DNA from: Solanum dulcamara
Lineage: Eukaryota; Streptophyta; Magnoliopsida; Solanales; Solanaceae
NCBI RefSeq assembly: GCF_947179165.1
Contig: NC_077239.1
Coordinates: forward strand, 19,197,134-19,261,133
Length of the DNA: 64,000 bases
Reading direction: 5' to 3'
Numbering within the stretch: position 1 is the first letter of the stretch; every line of letters starts with the position of its first letter. The position numbers and the translations under genes are program-made. The notes below the pieces were generated by a model. It was not told the DNA's origin and made no database searches. It saw nothing but the letters and a program-made list of their open reading frames with translations. Below are positions 1 to 13,720 of this stretch, piece after piece.

Positions 1-3000
1 CCCTTCATTCTATTCCATACAACCTTAGTAGGACATCTATTTGTCAATTCCACAAATTACTAAGCTCAATTTTTATGGGACCTAAAGGCTAGGCTAAACC
101 TCCCTCAAAGAGATTCCTGAGCAGAACTCTTTTTCAAAGAGCTGGCGATATTCCCTTAACTGCAGATTCAATAGCACCAATTATGAACCTAGTAAAAGAA
201 GAGCACCGTCTACTCATATTATCAAACTGGCAAGGACTTTCACTTTCTCAATAAAAAAAAAGAGATCAAGCCGACCTTTTATAAGAGTAGAACCTAGTTT
301 TCTCACTTCTCGGACTAGTACAGGTCCAAATCAAAGCCAAAGCTCCAAAAGTCTAAGAATAAGTTCCCTCTCTATGGAAGAAAGAGAGTGCCACAATTAT
401 TATTTCAAAAGCTCAAAAATTCCTTCTTCGATGGATAATACGACGTTACTACAGCTAGAAGATAGAAAGACCAGTGCCTAGCTTACTACTACTTAGGATA
501 GAAAGTACGATGTTACTACTCTCCTTCCTTATTGCCATTTCCTTTTTAAAGCTGCTCATTCTTCATCCCTAGGATGTGATGACCTATTCTATATTAACTT
601 TAGCTACTCTGAAAACCTAAATGATGGATATTTTTCCCCTGTCTTCCCAAACCAATTTACCTAATTGAAATGTCTCCATGTGTGGCTTGATAAGATAAGG
701 ACCAGTAGGGGCAAGGTTTGTCCTTCTTCCAGGAAGAACCCTAACCCTTCATTCTATTCCATACATCCTTCGTAGGACATCTATTTGTTAATTCCATAAA
801 TTGGTAAGCTCCATTTTTTATAGGACCTGAAGGCTAGGCTAAACCTCCCTCAAAGAGATTCTTGAGCATAACTCTTTCTCAAAGAACTTGCAATATTCCC
901 TTAACTGCAGATTAAATAGCACCGATTATGAACCCGGTAAGAGAACAACACCATCTACTCATACTGTCACACCGGAAAGGACTTTCACTTTCTAAATAAA
1001 AAAAAAGAGGTCAAGCCAACCTTTCATAAAAGTAGAACGTGGTTTTCTCACTTCTCGGACTAGTACAGGTCCAAATCAAAGACAAAGCTCCATATGTCTA
1101 AGAATAAGTTCCCTCTCTATGGAAGAAAGAGAGTGCCACAACTATTATTTCAAAAGCTCAAAAATTCCTTCTTCGGATGGATAATATGACGTTACTACAG
1201 CTAGAAGATAGAAAAACCAGTGCCTGGCTTGCTAATGCTTCGGATGGAAAATAGGACATTACTACTCTCCTTCTTTATTGCCATTTCCTTTTTAAAGATG
1301 CTTATTCTTCATCCCTAGGATGTGATGCCCTATTCTATATTAACTTTAGCTACTCTGAAACCTAATTGATGGATGTGTTTCCCCTGTCTTCCTAAACCAA
1401 GTTACCTAGTTGAAATATCTCCATGTGTGGCATGATAAGATAAGCACCAGTAGGGGCAAGGTTTGTCCTTCTTCCGGCAAGAACCCTAACCCTTCATTCT
1501 TTTTCATACATCGTTGGTAGGACAACTATTTGTTAATTCCATAAATTGGTAAGCTCCATTTTTTATAGGACCTGAAGGCTAGGCTATACCTCCTTCAATG
1601 AGATTCCTGAGCAGAACTCTTTTTCAAAGAATTGGCGATATTCCCTTAACTGCTGATTCAATAGCACCGATTATGAACCCGGTAAGAGAAGAGCACCGTC
1701 TACTCATACTGTCATACCGTCAAGGACTTTCACTTTCTCAATAAAAAAGAAGAGGTCAATCCTACCTTTTATAAGAGTAGAACCTAGTTTTCTCACTTCT
1801 CGGACTAGTATAGGTCCAAATCAAAGCCAAAGCTCCAAAAGTCTAAGAATAAGTTCCCTCTCTATGGAAGAAAGAGAGTGCCACAACTATTATTTCAAAA
1901 TCTCAAAAATTCCTTCTTCGGATGGATAATATGATGTTACTACAACTAGAAGATAGAAAGACCAGTGCCTGTCTTGCTAATGCTTCGGATGGAAAATAGG
2001 ACGTTACTACTCTCCTTCTTTATTGCCATTTCCTTTTTAAAGCTGCTTATTCTTCATACCTAGAATGTGATGACCTATTCTATATTAACTTTAGCTACTC
2101 TGAAGCCTAATTGATGGATGTGTTTCCCCTGTCTTCCTAAACCAAGTTACCTAATTGAAATGTCTCTATGTATGGCATGATAAGATAAGGACCAGTAAGG
2201 GCAAGGTTTGTCCTTCTTCTGGCAAGAACCCTAACCCTTCATTCTATTCCATACATCCTTGGTAGTACATCTATTTGTTAATTCCATAAATTGGTAAGAT
2301 CCATTTTTATTGGACCTGAAGGATAGGCTAAACCTCCATCAAAGAAATTCCTGAGCAGAACTCTTTTTCAAAGAATTGGCGATATTCCCTTAACTGCTGA
2401 TTCAATAGCACCGATTATGAACCTAGTAAGAGAAGAGCACTGTCTACTCATACTGTCATACCGTCAAGGAATTTCACTTTCTCAATAAAAAAGAAGAGGT
2501 CAAGCCGACCTTTTATAAGAGTAGAACCTAGTTTTCTCACTTCTCGGACTAATATAGGTCCAAATCAAAGCCAAAGCTCCAAAAGTCTAAGAATAAGTTC
2601 CCTCTCTATGGAAGAAAGAGAGTGCCACAACTATTATTTCAAAAGCTCAAAAATTCCTTCTTCGGAAGGATAATATGACGTTACTACAGCTAGAAGATAG
2701 AAAGACCAGTGCCTGGCTTGCTAATGCTTCGGATGGAAAATAGGACGTTACTACTCTCCTTCTTTATTGCCATTTCCTTTTTAAAGCTGCTTATTCTTCA
2801 TACCTAGGATGTGATGACCTCTTCTATATTAACTTTAGCTACTCTGAAACCTAATTGATGGATGTGTTTCCCCTATCTTCCTAAACCAAGTTACCTAATT
2901 GAAATGTCTCCATGTGTGGCATGATAAGATAAGGACCAGTAAGGGCAAGGTTTGTCCTTCTTCCGGCAAGAACCCTAACCCTTCATTCTATTCCATACAT

Positions 3001-6000
3001 CCTTGGTAGGACATCTATTTGTTAATTTCATAAATTGGTAATCTCCATTTTTATAGGTCCTGAAGGCTAGCTAAACCTCCCTCAAAGAGATTCCTGAGCA
3101 GAACTCTTTTTCAAAGAATTGGCGAAATTCCCTTAACTGCTGATTCTATAGCACCGATTATGAACCTGGTAAGAGAAGAGCACCGTCTACTCATACTATC
3201 ATACCGTCAAGGACTTTCACTTTCTCAATAAAAAAGAAGAGGTCAAGCCGACATTTTATAAGAGTAGAACCTAGTTTTCTCACTTCTGGAACTAGTATAG
3301 ATCCAAATCAAAGCCAAAGCTCCAAAAGTCTAAGAATAAGTTCCATGGAAGAAAGAGAGTGCCACAACTATTATTTCAAAAGCTCAAAAATTCCTTCTTC
3401 GGATGGATAATATGACGTTACTATAGCTAGAAGATAGAAAGACCAGTGCCTGGCTTACTAATGCTTCGGATGGAAAATAGGACGTTACTACTCTCCTTCT
3501 TTATTGCCATTTCCTTTTTAAAGCTGCTTATTCTTCATACCTAGGATGTGATGACCTATTCTATATTAACTTTAGCTACTCTGAAAACTAATTGATGGAT
3601 GTGTTTCCCCTGTCTTCCTAAACCAAGTTACCTAATTGAAATGTCTCCATGTGTGGCATGATAAGATAAGGACTAGTAGGGGCAAGGTTTGTCCTTCTTC
3701 CGGCAAGAACCCTAACCCTTCATTCTATTCCATACATCCTTGGTAGGACATCTATTTGTTAATTCGATAAATTGGTAAGCTCCATTTTTTATAGGACCTG
3801 AAGACTAGGCTAAACCTTCCTCAAAGAGATTCCTGAGCAGAACTCTTTTTCAAAGAATTGGCGATATTCCCTTAACTGCTGATTCTATAGCACCGATTAT
3901 GAACCCGGTAAGAGAAGAGCACCGTCTACTCATACTGTCATACCGTCAAGGACTTTCACTTTCTCAATAAAAAAGAAGAGGTCAAGCCGACATTTTATAA
4001 GAGTAGAACCTAGTTTTCTCACTTCTCGAACTAGTATAGGTCCAAATCAAAGCCAAAGCTCCAAATGTCTAAGAATAAGTTCCCTCTCTATGGAAGAAAG
4101 AGAGTGCCACAACTATTATTTCAAAAGCTCAAAAATTCCTTCTTCGGATGGATAATATGACGTTACTATAGCTAGAAGATAGAAAGACCAGTGCCTGTCT
4201 TACTAATACTTCGGATGGAAAATAGGACGTTACTACTCTCCTTCTTTATTGCCATTTCCTTTTTAAAGCTGCTTATTCTTCATACCTAGGATGTGATGAC
4301 CTATTCTATATTAACTTTAGCTACTCTGAAAACTAATTGATGGATGTGTTTTCCCTGTCTTCCTAAACCAAGTTACCTAATTGAAATGTCTCCATGTGTG
4401 GCATGATAAGATAAGGACCAGTAGGGGCAAGGTTTGTCCTTCTTCCGGCAAGAACCCTAACCCTTCATTCTATTCCATACATCCTTGGTAGGACATCTAT
4501 TTGTTAATTCGATAAATTGGTAAGCTCCATTTTTTATAGGACCTGAAGACTAGGCTAAACCTCCCTCAAAGAGATTCCTGAGCAGAACTTTTTTTCAAAG
4601 AATTGGCGATATTCCCTTAACTGCTGATTCAATAGCACCGATTATGAACCCGGTAAGAGAAGAGCATCGTCTACTCATACTGTCGTACCGTCAAGGACTT
4701 TCACTTTCTAAATAAAAAAGAAGAGGTCAAGACGACCTTTTATAAGAGTAGAACCTAATTTTCTCACTTCCTAGACTAGTACAGGTCCAAATCAAAGCCA
4801 AAGCTCCAAAAGTCTAAGAATAAGTTCCCTCTCTATGGAAGAAAGAGAGTGCCACAACTATTATTTCAAAATCTCAAAAATTCCTTCTTCGGATGGATAA
4901 TATGACGTTACTACAGCTAGAAGATAGAAAGACTAGTGCCTGGCTTGCTAATGCTTCGGATGGAAAATAGGACGTTACTACTCTCCTTCTTTATTGCCAT
5001 TTCCTTTTTAAAGCTGCTTATTCTTCATCCCTTGGATGTGATGACCTATTCTATATTAACTTTAGCTACTCTGAAACCTAATTGATGGATGTGTTTCCCC
5101 TATCTTCCTAAACCAAGTTACCTAATTGAAATGTCTCCATGTGTGGAATGATAAGATAAGGACCAGTAGGGGCAAGGTTTGTCCTTTTTCCGGCAAGAAC
5201 CCTAACCCTTCATTCTATTCCATACATCCTTGGTAGGACATCTATTTGTTAATTCCATAAATTGGTAACCTCCATTTTTTATAGGACCTGAAGGCTAGGC
5301 TAAACCTCCCTCAAAGAGATTCTTGAGCAGAACTTTTTTTCAAAGAATTGGCGATATTGCCTTAACTGCTGATTCAATAGCACCGATTATGAACCCGGTA
5401 AGAGAAGAGCACCGTCTACTCATACTGTCGTACCGTCAAGGACTTTCACTTTCTAAATAAAAAAGAAGAGGTCAAGCCGACCTTTTATAAGAGTAGAACC
5501 TAATTTTCTCACTTCTCGGACTAGTACAGGTCCAAATCAAAGCCAAAGCTCCAAAAGTCTAAGAATAAGTTCCCTCTCTATGGAAGAAAGAGAGTGCCAC
5601 AACTATTATTTCAAAAGCTCAAAAATTCCTTCTTCGGATGGATAATATGACGTTACTACAGCTAGAAGATAGAAAGACCAGTGCCTGGCTTGCTAATGCT
5701 TCGAATGGAAAATAGGACGTTACTACTCTCCTTCTTTATTGCCATTTCCTTTTTAAAGCTGCTTATTCTTCATCCCTAGGATGTAATGACCTATTCTATA
5801 TTAACTTTAGCTACTCTGAAACCTAATTGATGGATGTGTTTCCCCTGTCTTCCTAAACCAAGTTACCTAATTGAAATGTCTCCATGTGTGGAATGATAAG
5901 ATAAGGACCAGTAGGGGCAAGGTTTGTCCTTTTTCCGGCAAGAACCCTAACCCTTCATTTTATTGCATACATCTTTGGTAGGATATCTATTTGTCAATTC

Positions 6001-6250
6001 CACAAATTGGTAAGCTCCATTTTTTATAGGACCTGAAGGCTAGGCTAAACCTCCCTTAAAAGGACTCCTAATCGGAATTCTTTTTTAAAGAATTGGTGAT
6101 ATTCCCTTAACTGCAGATTCAACAAAACCAATTATGAATCCGGTAAGAAAAGAGCACCGTCTACTCATATTGTCACACCGGTAAGGACTTTCACTTTCTA
6201 AATAAAAAAAATGGTCAAGCCTACCTTTCATAAGACTAGAAGCTAGTACT
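1..6250. repeat. Tandem array of about 8.4 units of ~745 bp
   Basis: Near-identical units run head to tail. Taking the start as cccttcattctattccatac, they begin at 1, 745, 1490, 2235, 2979, 3716, 4461, 5206 and 5951; lengths are 744, 745, 745, 744, 737, 745, 745 and 745 bp, and the ninth stops matching near 6250. The 737-bp unit has a small deletion near 3345. No reading frame of note crosses a unit, and the AT-rich composition matches the rest of the mitochondrial-type spacer. Each unit carries a short internal near-duplication, cttcggatgga...acgttactac, about 75 bp apart (for example near 1915 and 1985). Units 1, 2 and 9 read ctgcag where units 3-8 read ctgctg, so edge units differ from the homogenised core. 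The array may continue left of the window. Function unknown. Confidence 0.97.
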
Positions 6251-9200
6251 CAACATTTGGATTCTATTCCCCATTATTTCTTTTTTCAAGTCACGATCAG
6301 AAAGGTTGTTTAAAATAAATAATAGGGTTCATTGGGGAAGTAGGTTAGTTTAGAAGATGCCCCTAGTGGGTGGTCACTAAGAGTAATAGATCAGACTTTT
6401 AACCCAAGAATTCCAATCTATTCCTCACTTTTAAGTTAATTGATTGTAATTCTCACCCGACAAGTACTTTTTCTTCCTCACTCTCAAAGAGTAATCAATC
6501 GGATATCTCACCCGATCAGTCCGACCAATTCCCCCTCATCACACAATCAATTTCTTGTCTAATTCCATCCTTTGTGATATTTTCTTATGTTATGCTACTT
6601 TTCTTGTTGAAGCCAGCCCGCTTACCTCAATTGCATGGCTACGCACCTTCTTAAGGTAACCATTAGATAGTAGAAAGAATAGGTAAGAAGTGGCAGAACT
6701 TGCTTTAAATAAAAATATTTGCTTTCCCTCTCCCTCTCCCTTTCAATCGAGTTACTTCATAACTTACGGTCGAGTAGAAGCACCCCACTCCCTTACCACT
6801 ATTTTCCACCCTTTCTCTTCTAATAGTAACTTTCTTCTCTTATGCTAAATTCTTTTATGCTATTTTGTCTTGCCATTCAACCCTTTTACTCGGTCTTCAG
6901 CTCTCATCTTATATACGGAAGATAGGGATTGATCAGGACTAGAGTGAACTGTCCTACCCTACCTATAAGTTAAGACTGTTTTCTCGTTGTTCTATCTAAG
7001 ACCTCTTCTATACAAATAAGGTGACTTCACTAGAGAAGAAAGAGGAGTCTTCATGTTTGACCTCTCAACCTGGGATATCATCCACTGCTAGATCATCTTT
7101 TAGGAAGGCTATCAAAAGAGAAAGAGGACGAGGTCCTCTTCCCAGGAATTGACTATTTTTTTAGAGACCATTCACTCACTTCCCAAGAATTGACTCTTTG
7201 ATTAGAGACAATTTACATTCTAAGACCCCCTCCCCTATGTTGATCGAGTGGAGTGATGAAAGAGAGTATGGGTTCATGCACAAAAGGAGTTTGATTTTGC
7301 CTAAAGAAAACAATCAGAATCTATGAGTGAAAGCTCAAAGAAAGAGAACCTCCGTAGTCTTGAAAGTGAATCAAAGTGGATGGTCCGACCTTAGAAGCTA
7401 GGAGAGGGACCAGTGAGGAGTGGTTCTCAGTTGTAAACTATGGGAGCAAAATTCACAGTGACATCTTATACAACCTAACACACACCTTAGTCTCTTTTAC
7501 ACTATCCTCTATTATAGCAGAAGCAGCAGTAGTCTGAGACCTAAGAAATTGGGTACCCAAATGGAGCTCCTTAGTGGAACCTGCAACTAGAAGAAATCCT
7601 TCTCTTGATAACAATCCTTCATGAAATAAGTGTTAGGAATGCGTTGTCCTGGTATCTGTGTCCTTAGGCTAGGGGGAAAATCTTTCCTTGTCTTTTTTCT
7701 ATTATACTATGCTACTCAAATTGCGTATGTAAGACCTCTCTTCCCTACAATGCATCAACAACATCAACAATTACAGTTTTAATGATATATGTGTGACTGC
7801 TATTGAGGCTAATAAGCGACATCCCTAATTAGAGTAAAAGATAAGATCAACCACACACTCGGTTCTAGACTTTAAAGAATGAATCTTGAGTGAATGAAAA
7901 TCTGATAGTTCTACCAGCTTGGGAGGAGGAGTCAGAGGAAATAAAGTAAAGCTTTCATTCATGTGTGTTCAACTCGTTGCCGAAATCCTTCCACTCCCAC
8001 AACCAACCATACCTTTTTTTCGGTGGCCTATTCCTTTTATACCTAATGTTGGGTTCTTGATTTGGTGGTGCATTGCAATTGAAAAACTATTATTAAAGCC
8101 TGCTACACTGGGGGCACTAGACCCAAAAGATCTATTTACGATCGCAACAGACACCCACTTTCAAGCCATAGAGTCTGTCTTTCGCCTTTTTAGAGACAAG
8201 TAAGGATGTTCTTTTTTTTTCCTTTAGTCCCTTATCCCGATGTGAATTGGCCCTTTGCCTGTGATGAAGAGTATATATTTGAATGTGATATCGAATCATC
8301 AAGCTTTGTCTCCCACGGTTGGACACAATCTCTATCGTAGGATGTCCTTCCCAGGGTAGTCAAGGTGATATTCCAAAAGTCCAGTTCTTTTCTCTTCATA
8401 CTATTGGCTTCTGTCATTTCTTTCGACGAGGATACAACTGGTTGAACTACAAAACAAGCCCTTTCCTTTCTAATTATTGGACATTATCTCACTGTTAGCA
8501 AAGGGAAAGAAGAGTTTAGACCATCCATGACATCCATAAACATAGTTTTCATAGAAAGGGGGGATGGAGCCCTCTTACCCGCTCTCCTCTCCTTCCACCC
8601 CTTCACCCCTCTTATCATTAGTTTTTCCTTCTCTATTCCTCTGTTTCAAGTCATCGATCGGACTTCTCACCCGAGAAGTACTCTCTCTTCCTTCTAACCC
8701 TTCCCATTTCTACATTTCTATCAAATAATAGCTTATTTAAAGAACTTTCTTATCTTTCAAAATGGATAAGTTTCTAGTTCATGGATTGATTGACACTACA
8801 CAACTTCATTACTCCATTCAGATGATCGATGTAGAAAGCTTTGGCGTCATCGTTCCCCTATTATATAATAAGACCTCTTCTTTCGGTCGAGTTACTTCCT
8901 ACCTCTCACATTTGTTCAAGTGACTTAAAAGGGAAAAGGACATACTATTAATCTATAAGCACCCTTTCTTTAATAATATTGTAAGCGATATATTCCTGCT
9001 CAGAAAAAAAAGAAGTGAAATGGATTTGGTACCATATCGAAGCAATGATATCTGGAAATGTATAGATAGGAGTAAGAAGTGGAATGGGCACACTATTTCT
9101 TCCTTTTTCATTCTATTTGCTACGCCCTCTCCCTAACTATCGAGTAACTTAATACCTCTCCCTGTAGGTCGAGTAGCTTCATTCCATGTATTATTATTAC

Positions 9201-10854
9201 TAATTAGATAATAAACATTATGAATAGAATTATATAGAATAAGATAGAATAAGATAGAATAAGAAGTGGAATACTTGTTCTGGTTGTAATAGGAATAGCA
9301 ATGCGCCACTTATTCAACTATCAACATGGTTTTATAATATTTTCATTCCTCAAACCAATCTAATGGAAAGAAAGACGACATAACTAATATATACCAGATA
9401 TACCAGATTAAGAGAGGGTAGAACACATTCCAGTGAATGGATTGATTTATCAAGGTTACGCCCCTTCATTACTTCATTTAGACGATCAATATGGAACACT
9501 TTTCCCTCATTAATCATTACTTGTAGCAGATGATTCGCGGAAATTATCTTTCTATAATAATAGTTTTCCTACATACATTTTTTATTAATTAATTAGACGA
9601 ATCACCTACTTTAATCCTTACTGAAGTAATTTTTTTTTTCTCTTTCTACCTTGTCTTGTAATAGGTGAGCCCTTTGTCCTTCTTTCCATTTGGTTCTTAT
9701 AATCAGTTCAAGGAAGATATCGAATTGATCAGGTGAGATATATGATCGATGACTCATATAGATTGTGCAGGCATATTCTACCCTCTTCTCTCCGTAACAG
9801 TCGAGTTACTTGTACCTTTTAGTCTAGCAATTTCTCCCTTATTATTTAGGGATTTGACTGAGACACTCATTTACTAAGAACTCTACGCCCTCTATATAAA
9901 GGAAAGTTTCATCCCGACCAATGCACTTTTGTTATGCGATCTTACAAAAAGTGGGTATTGGCACAAATGCTTTAATAGCACAAACATGCTTTAGCACACC
10001 CATTCTTGGTTCCCCGTGTCTTTCTTATCAGTTTATGAGGCATCGGTAATACCCTTTTGCTATTCTCAATGCTGGATTCGATAAGGCGCTTGCTTCAACA
10101 AAGCTCACCCTGCCATAAGTAGAAATCAAGCCAGATAAAAAATGGTCCTTGGCTAAAGGGATGAAGGAAAAGTAAATACCTAGCAAGGTCTACAATGAGA
10201 AGAATTAACGCCTCTAGGGTCATGAAAAATTGAAGGTGTGAAGGACAAAGAGGGCCCCAAGTGGGGTTGGGGAGTGAAATATCCCATTTTATTTATATTC
10301 TCATAGAAGAAAAGCTAATTTATGCAGTTTCAATAGCGTAGTAGCTCGATAAAGTGGCAAAGCTATGAACGAATAAGTTAGGCAAAAAAGGGAAGGTGGG
10401 GATCACTTTTAACAAGCGTATGCTTTCGAGTGACTATTTTCAATCTTGGCTTTTGCCATGTAAGGAAAAAGACTTTTGATTCCACAACCTCCTTATTTTA
10501 TCCTATATTATCTATTAAATCAGACGATTAGCCGACTAAAGATATTCATTTTAGCATCAGATTCACCTACATGTAATAAAAAAACTTTCTTTATGGCCTC
10601 CTCTCCTTTGTGATATCCAAAGAAGTACGAAGATTCAACACTGACTGACCTTCTATTTTATCAGGAGAAACGAGCCCAAACACCTTCACCTCTTTTTGGG
10701 GGCGCCAGAAAAATAGTTCCTCTTGGAAAAAAGGATCGAGGCCAAATTTGGTTTGAGATGGCTTTCTCCCTATATAGTTCTGGCTCGGAGGTCAGAAATC
10801 CGCAACCTCCTCTTTAAGCACCTACTAGGGGGGATGTCCCTCTCTAAGAATACC
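6251..10854. other. Mitochondrial-type spacer, no recognised gene
   Basis: This stretch is AT-rich and full of stop codons in all frames. The motif ctcacccga(g/t)(a/c)ag recurs near 6450, 6500 and 8660, and a 10-bp microsatellite, agaataagat, repeats about three times at 9235-9266. I see no exon, tRNA or rRNA. The only longer open frame (7919-8203, 94 codons) has no recognisable homology. A run of 12 T at 10855-10866 marks the right edge and may be the poly-A tail of the neighbouring minus-strand LINE. Confidence 0.6.
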
Positions 10855-11199
10855 TTTTTTTTTTTTCAATTTTATTAAACGGATCTTACCTAATGATCTC
10901 ACCCGTCGTGGCAGTTAGGGGTTTAGAAGAACACCCCAAAGCCTTAACATAATATAAACAACGAAAGGTACAATGAGGGGGGCATATACCATACCTCTGA
11001 TCCTGTGGTGGTACATGTGTCAACTAACATACTATGGTTTGTCAACACATCACCTAATATATAATACAATGGTCCCTAGGTAACTATGCACCTATGAGAG
11101 GACTCTTCACAATATAAAAGTATCTAAGAAAGTGTTAAACAAAGGAGACTCTCCCCTTTATAATATAATTAAAGATAAGATTTTTCAAAAGGTTATAAT

Positions 11200-13720
11200 T
11201 GTCAAACAGGGACAACCAGTGTCAAGAAAAACATAGCACCAAAATAGAAAAGTAGCAAAGGAGAGCTCATGGTGGTTTCTTGATCCTCTTGCTTCATATT
11301 CGTCTGAAATTAGCCATTCCAACTTTGTCTAATTTAAGATTGGGTCTTTATTCTTTGGGAAGATCTTGCTTGGTGATGTAAATTTAAGGATTGGACCATT
11401 TTTAACTATGTTTGGACAGTGTATCAGCTGTAGATTTAGCTTCTTTATAGGTGCGATTGCACTTAAAGTTCTGGAAATGGTGAGTGATGCTCTGCAACTT
11501 CTACTATTGTTCCTTAATAGACCAAGGGGCCTTGGCTTTCTGTTTCATCCATATGATGAGAATTTCAGAGTTAACCTCTAGGATTACATTAGTATATCCT
11601 AGTTGAAGACACCAAGACAAGCCAAAGCTAGCAGTCATTATCTTTGATTGGTTTTTGAAAAGTCCTCCCCCTCCAATTCTTCCTAGATTATCAAGCGCAC
11701 TCTCATTAGTGTTAAATTTCACCATGTCTTCATATGGTTTCCTCCAATACACTATAGTAACTTTGACCTCATGGGAGCATTTGATAATCAGAAGGACCAG
11801 TTGCTTCCAATATGTTGGCCACTTAATATAAGGGAAAGCAATTTTCAGTAGGTTGGAGGTGTCTTTCGCTATAGAGACTTTCACTCTTGCAAGGTTTGAT
11901 TGTTTTCCACCATATTTGGAAGCACATCTATTCTTCCACAAGTTCCAGCATATGAACATAGGTGTGGATTGAAGAATAAGTTTCTGCGCATCATTTTTGT
12001 ATTTAGTAGACCACCATCTCATTACCAAGTATCTTAGAAATGTGTATACTTTGTTAAAACCTAAAAGGTTAGAAAAAACACTCCAGACGTGTCTGGCAAA
12101 GTTTCCATTAGCAAAAATATGATTAATAGTGTCTTGTCCAAGTATGTAGCAGCAGTAACATTGTCCAAAATTGATGAGCCTTTCAATGGTTGGTAGCTTA
12201 ACTCCAACAGCTCTGCATAATAGAAAAGAACATTTAAAAGGAATCAAGCTATGCCCAATGTGAGTATTAATCTGAGTCTTGTTTTGTTTTCCCTGATGAG
12301 CTCCCATACAGAGGAACAACTTAATTCCCCTTGCTATTAGGCTTCTAGTAAGGTTGATCAAGCTTGTGAGGATGATAGTTGATGCGAGTTCCCAGAATGG
12401 TAGGGACAAGCTGATGAGGAACTTCATGAATGATCAAGTCTACATTCTATTGGCCATTGATCAGGAAAGAAGATACTTTAGTATTACTCAGTCTACTACT
12501 CACAGATCTCAAATTTGCTAAGGGACCAACACCCAACTAATTATCCCACTAAAACAGACATGAACCAGACTAAAGTTGCCATTGGATATGAGGTTTAATT
12601 TTGTGCTTGTTCTTCATAGGTGCTTCCAGTTCAGTGATTGTCCAGTATGCCATTTTTTTGTGATATGATTAGACCTTTGACAATACTTGGCTTTGAGAAA
12701 TTCACCCCATAAGGTGTTCTTAGTTCTGAAGATCTACCACTGTTTGTATTGGAAAGACTTAGCCACATCTAAGATTTGTTTCACACCAATACCTCTTTCA
12801 TCATAAGGATAACTTAGATTCTTCCAAGAGGACCAATAGTATTTCCTCTTGTCATTTTTCCATCCCTAGAAGAAATTTGTTGTGATGTTCTGAATTTGTT
12901 TGATGGTAGTTGCAAGTTGAGAACTAGTTGAAATAAAATGAATAAGAAGGGTTTGAATGAAATGTTGAATCACTGTAACTCTTCCTCCATAGCTCAGAAT
13001 TTTGGCTTGCCAACCTATTATCCTGGCTACAACTTTAGCAATAAGATCAGAGTAATAGATGATTTTTTGTCTACCTATATAGAGAGGGCATCCTAGGTAA
13101 TTGATTGGGATGCTCTTTTGTTTGAAACCTGTGGCCTTTTTGATTCTTGTCACAGTATAATGAAAAGCATTAGAAGGTACCATGAAGTGGTTCTTGTCTT
13201 TGTTGATCAACTGGCCTAAAATATTCTCATAGGTTTGTAAAGTCCCCATGATGAGCTTCAATGTATGAATTTTCTCAGATGAAAAGAGGATTACATCATT
13301 TGGAAAACTGAGATGATTAATCTAGGGCTCCCTATTTTCCATAAAGAAACCATGGTATTGAGGGTGCTGGTGGAGATTGTTTATGAGCCTAGAGAGAACT
13401 TCAGCACCAAGTATAAACAAAGAAGGGGAAAGAGTATCCCCTTATTTAAGACCTCTTGTGGAATGGAAGAAGCCATGTCTTGATCCATTAACAATGATAG
13501 AGTACCAATTGTCAGACAAGATTCTCCATACCATTTCAATAAAAACGTCAAAACCCATTCTTCTTAATACTAAACAAATATAGAACCAAGATACCCTATC
13601 ATAGGCCTTGGCTATGTCAAGTTTGATCACAACATTACCCCCTACATTAGGCTTCTTGATTTGGTATATGATCTTTTGAGCTACCATGATATTTTCTGAA
13701 ATGCTCTTGTCAAACGGGCG
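11200..13720 (-). mobile_element. LINE copy A, 5'-truncated L1-type retrotransposon
   Basis: Read on the minus strand, this matches the 3' half of LINE copy B (33513-42382) in order: RT from the SENIM(V/L)AQ segment (13700), the thumb region with YLGCP, the zinc-binding region and RNase H, then 3' UTR similarity down to about 11200. Similarity stops abruptly near 13720, inside the RT, as expected for incomplete target-primed reverse transcription. A T12 run at 10855-10866 could be the complement of the poly-A tail, which would extend the element to 10855, but 10867-11200 does not obviously match copy B. I found no convincing target-site duplication. The divergence from copy B is clearly larger than expected for a recent duplicate, so the two are separate insertions. 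Confidence 0.88.
11504..13718 (-). pseudogene. LINE ORF2 remnant: partial RT, zinc-binding region, RNase H
   Basis: Three open stretches survive: 13442-13718 (RT fingers/palm with KLDIAKAYDRVSW and the start of the RGLKQGD motif), 12866-13261 (RT thumb, INYLGCPLYIG) and 11504-12427 (zinc-binding and RNase H region). Frameshifts and stops separate them. The FADD catalytic motif of RT, near 13300, reads FPND on translation across a break. In RNase H the first catalytic aspartate is lost (TDGS has become TNES) and about 20 residues holding the glutamate motif are deleted. The protein is dead in both polymerase and RNase H. The codons joined upstream of 13718 in the same open frame belong to unrelated flanking DNA. 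Confidence 0.88.

Noticed and set aside
1..6250. CRISPR-like or IS-type interpretation of the repeat array
   Set aside because: Units are 745 bp, contiguous and lack spacers, transposase or short direct repeats.
7919..8203. 94-codon plus-strand open frame
   Set aside because: No recognisable domain or homology, and open frames overlap it on the other strand. It lies in decayed spacer and has no support beyond being open.
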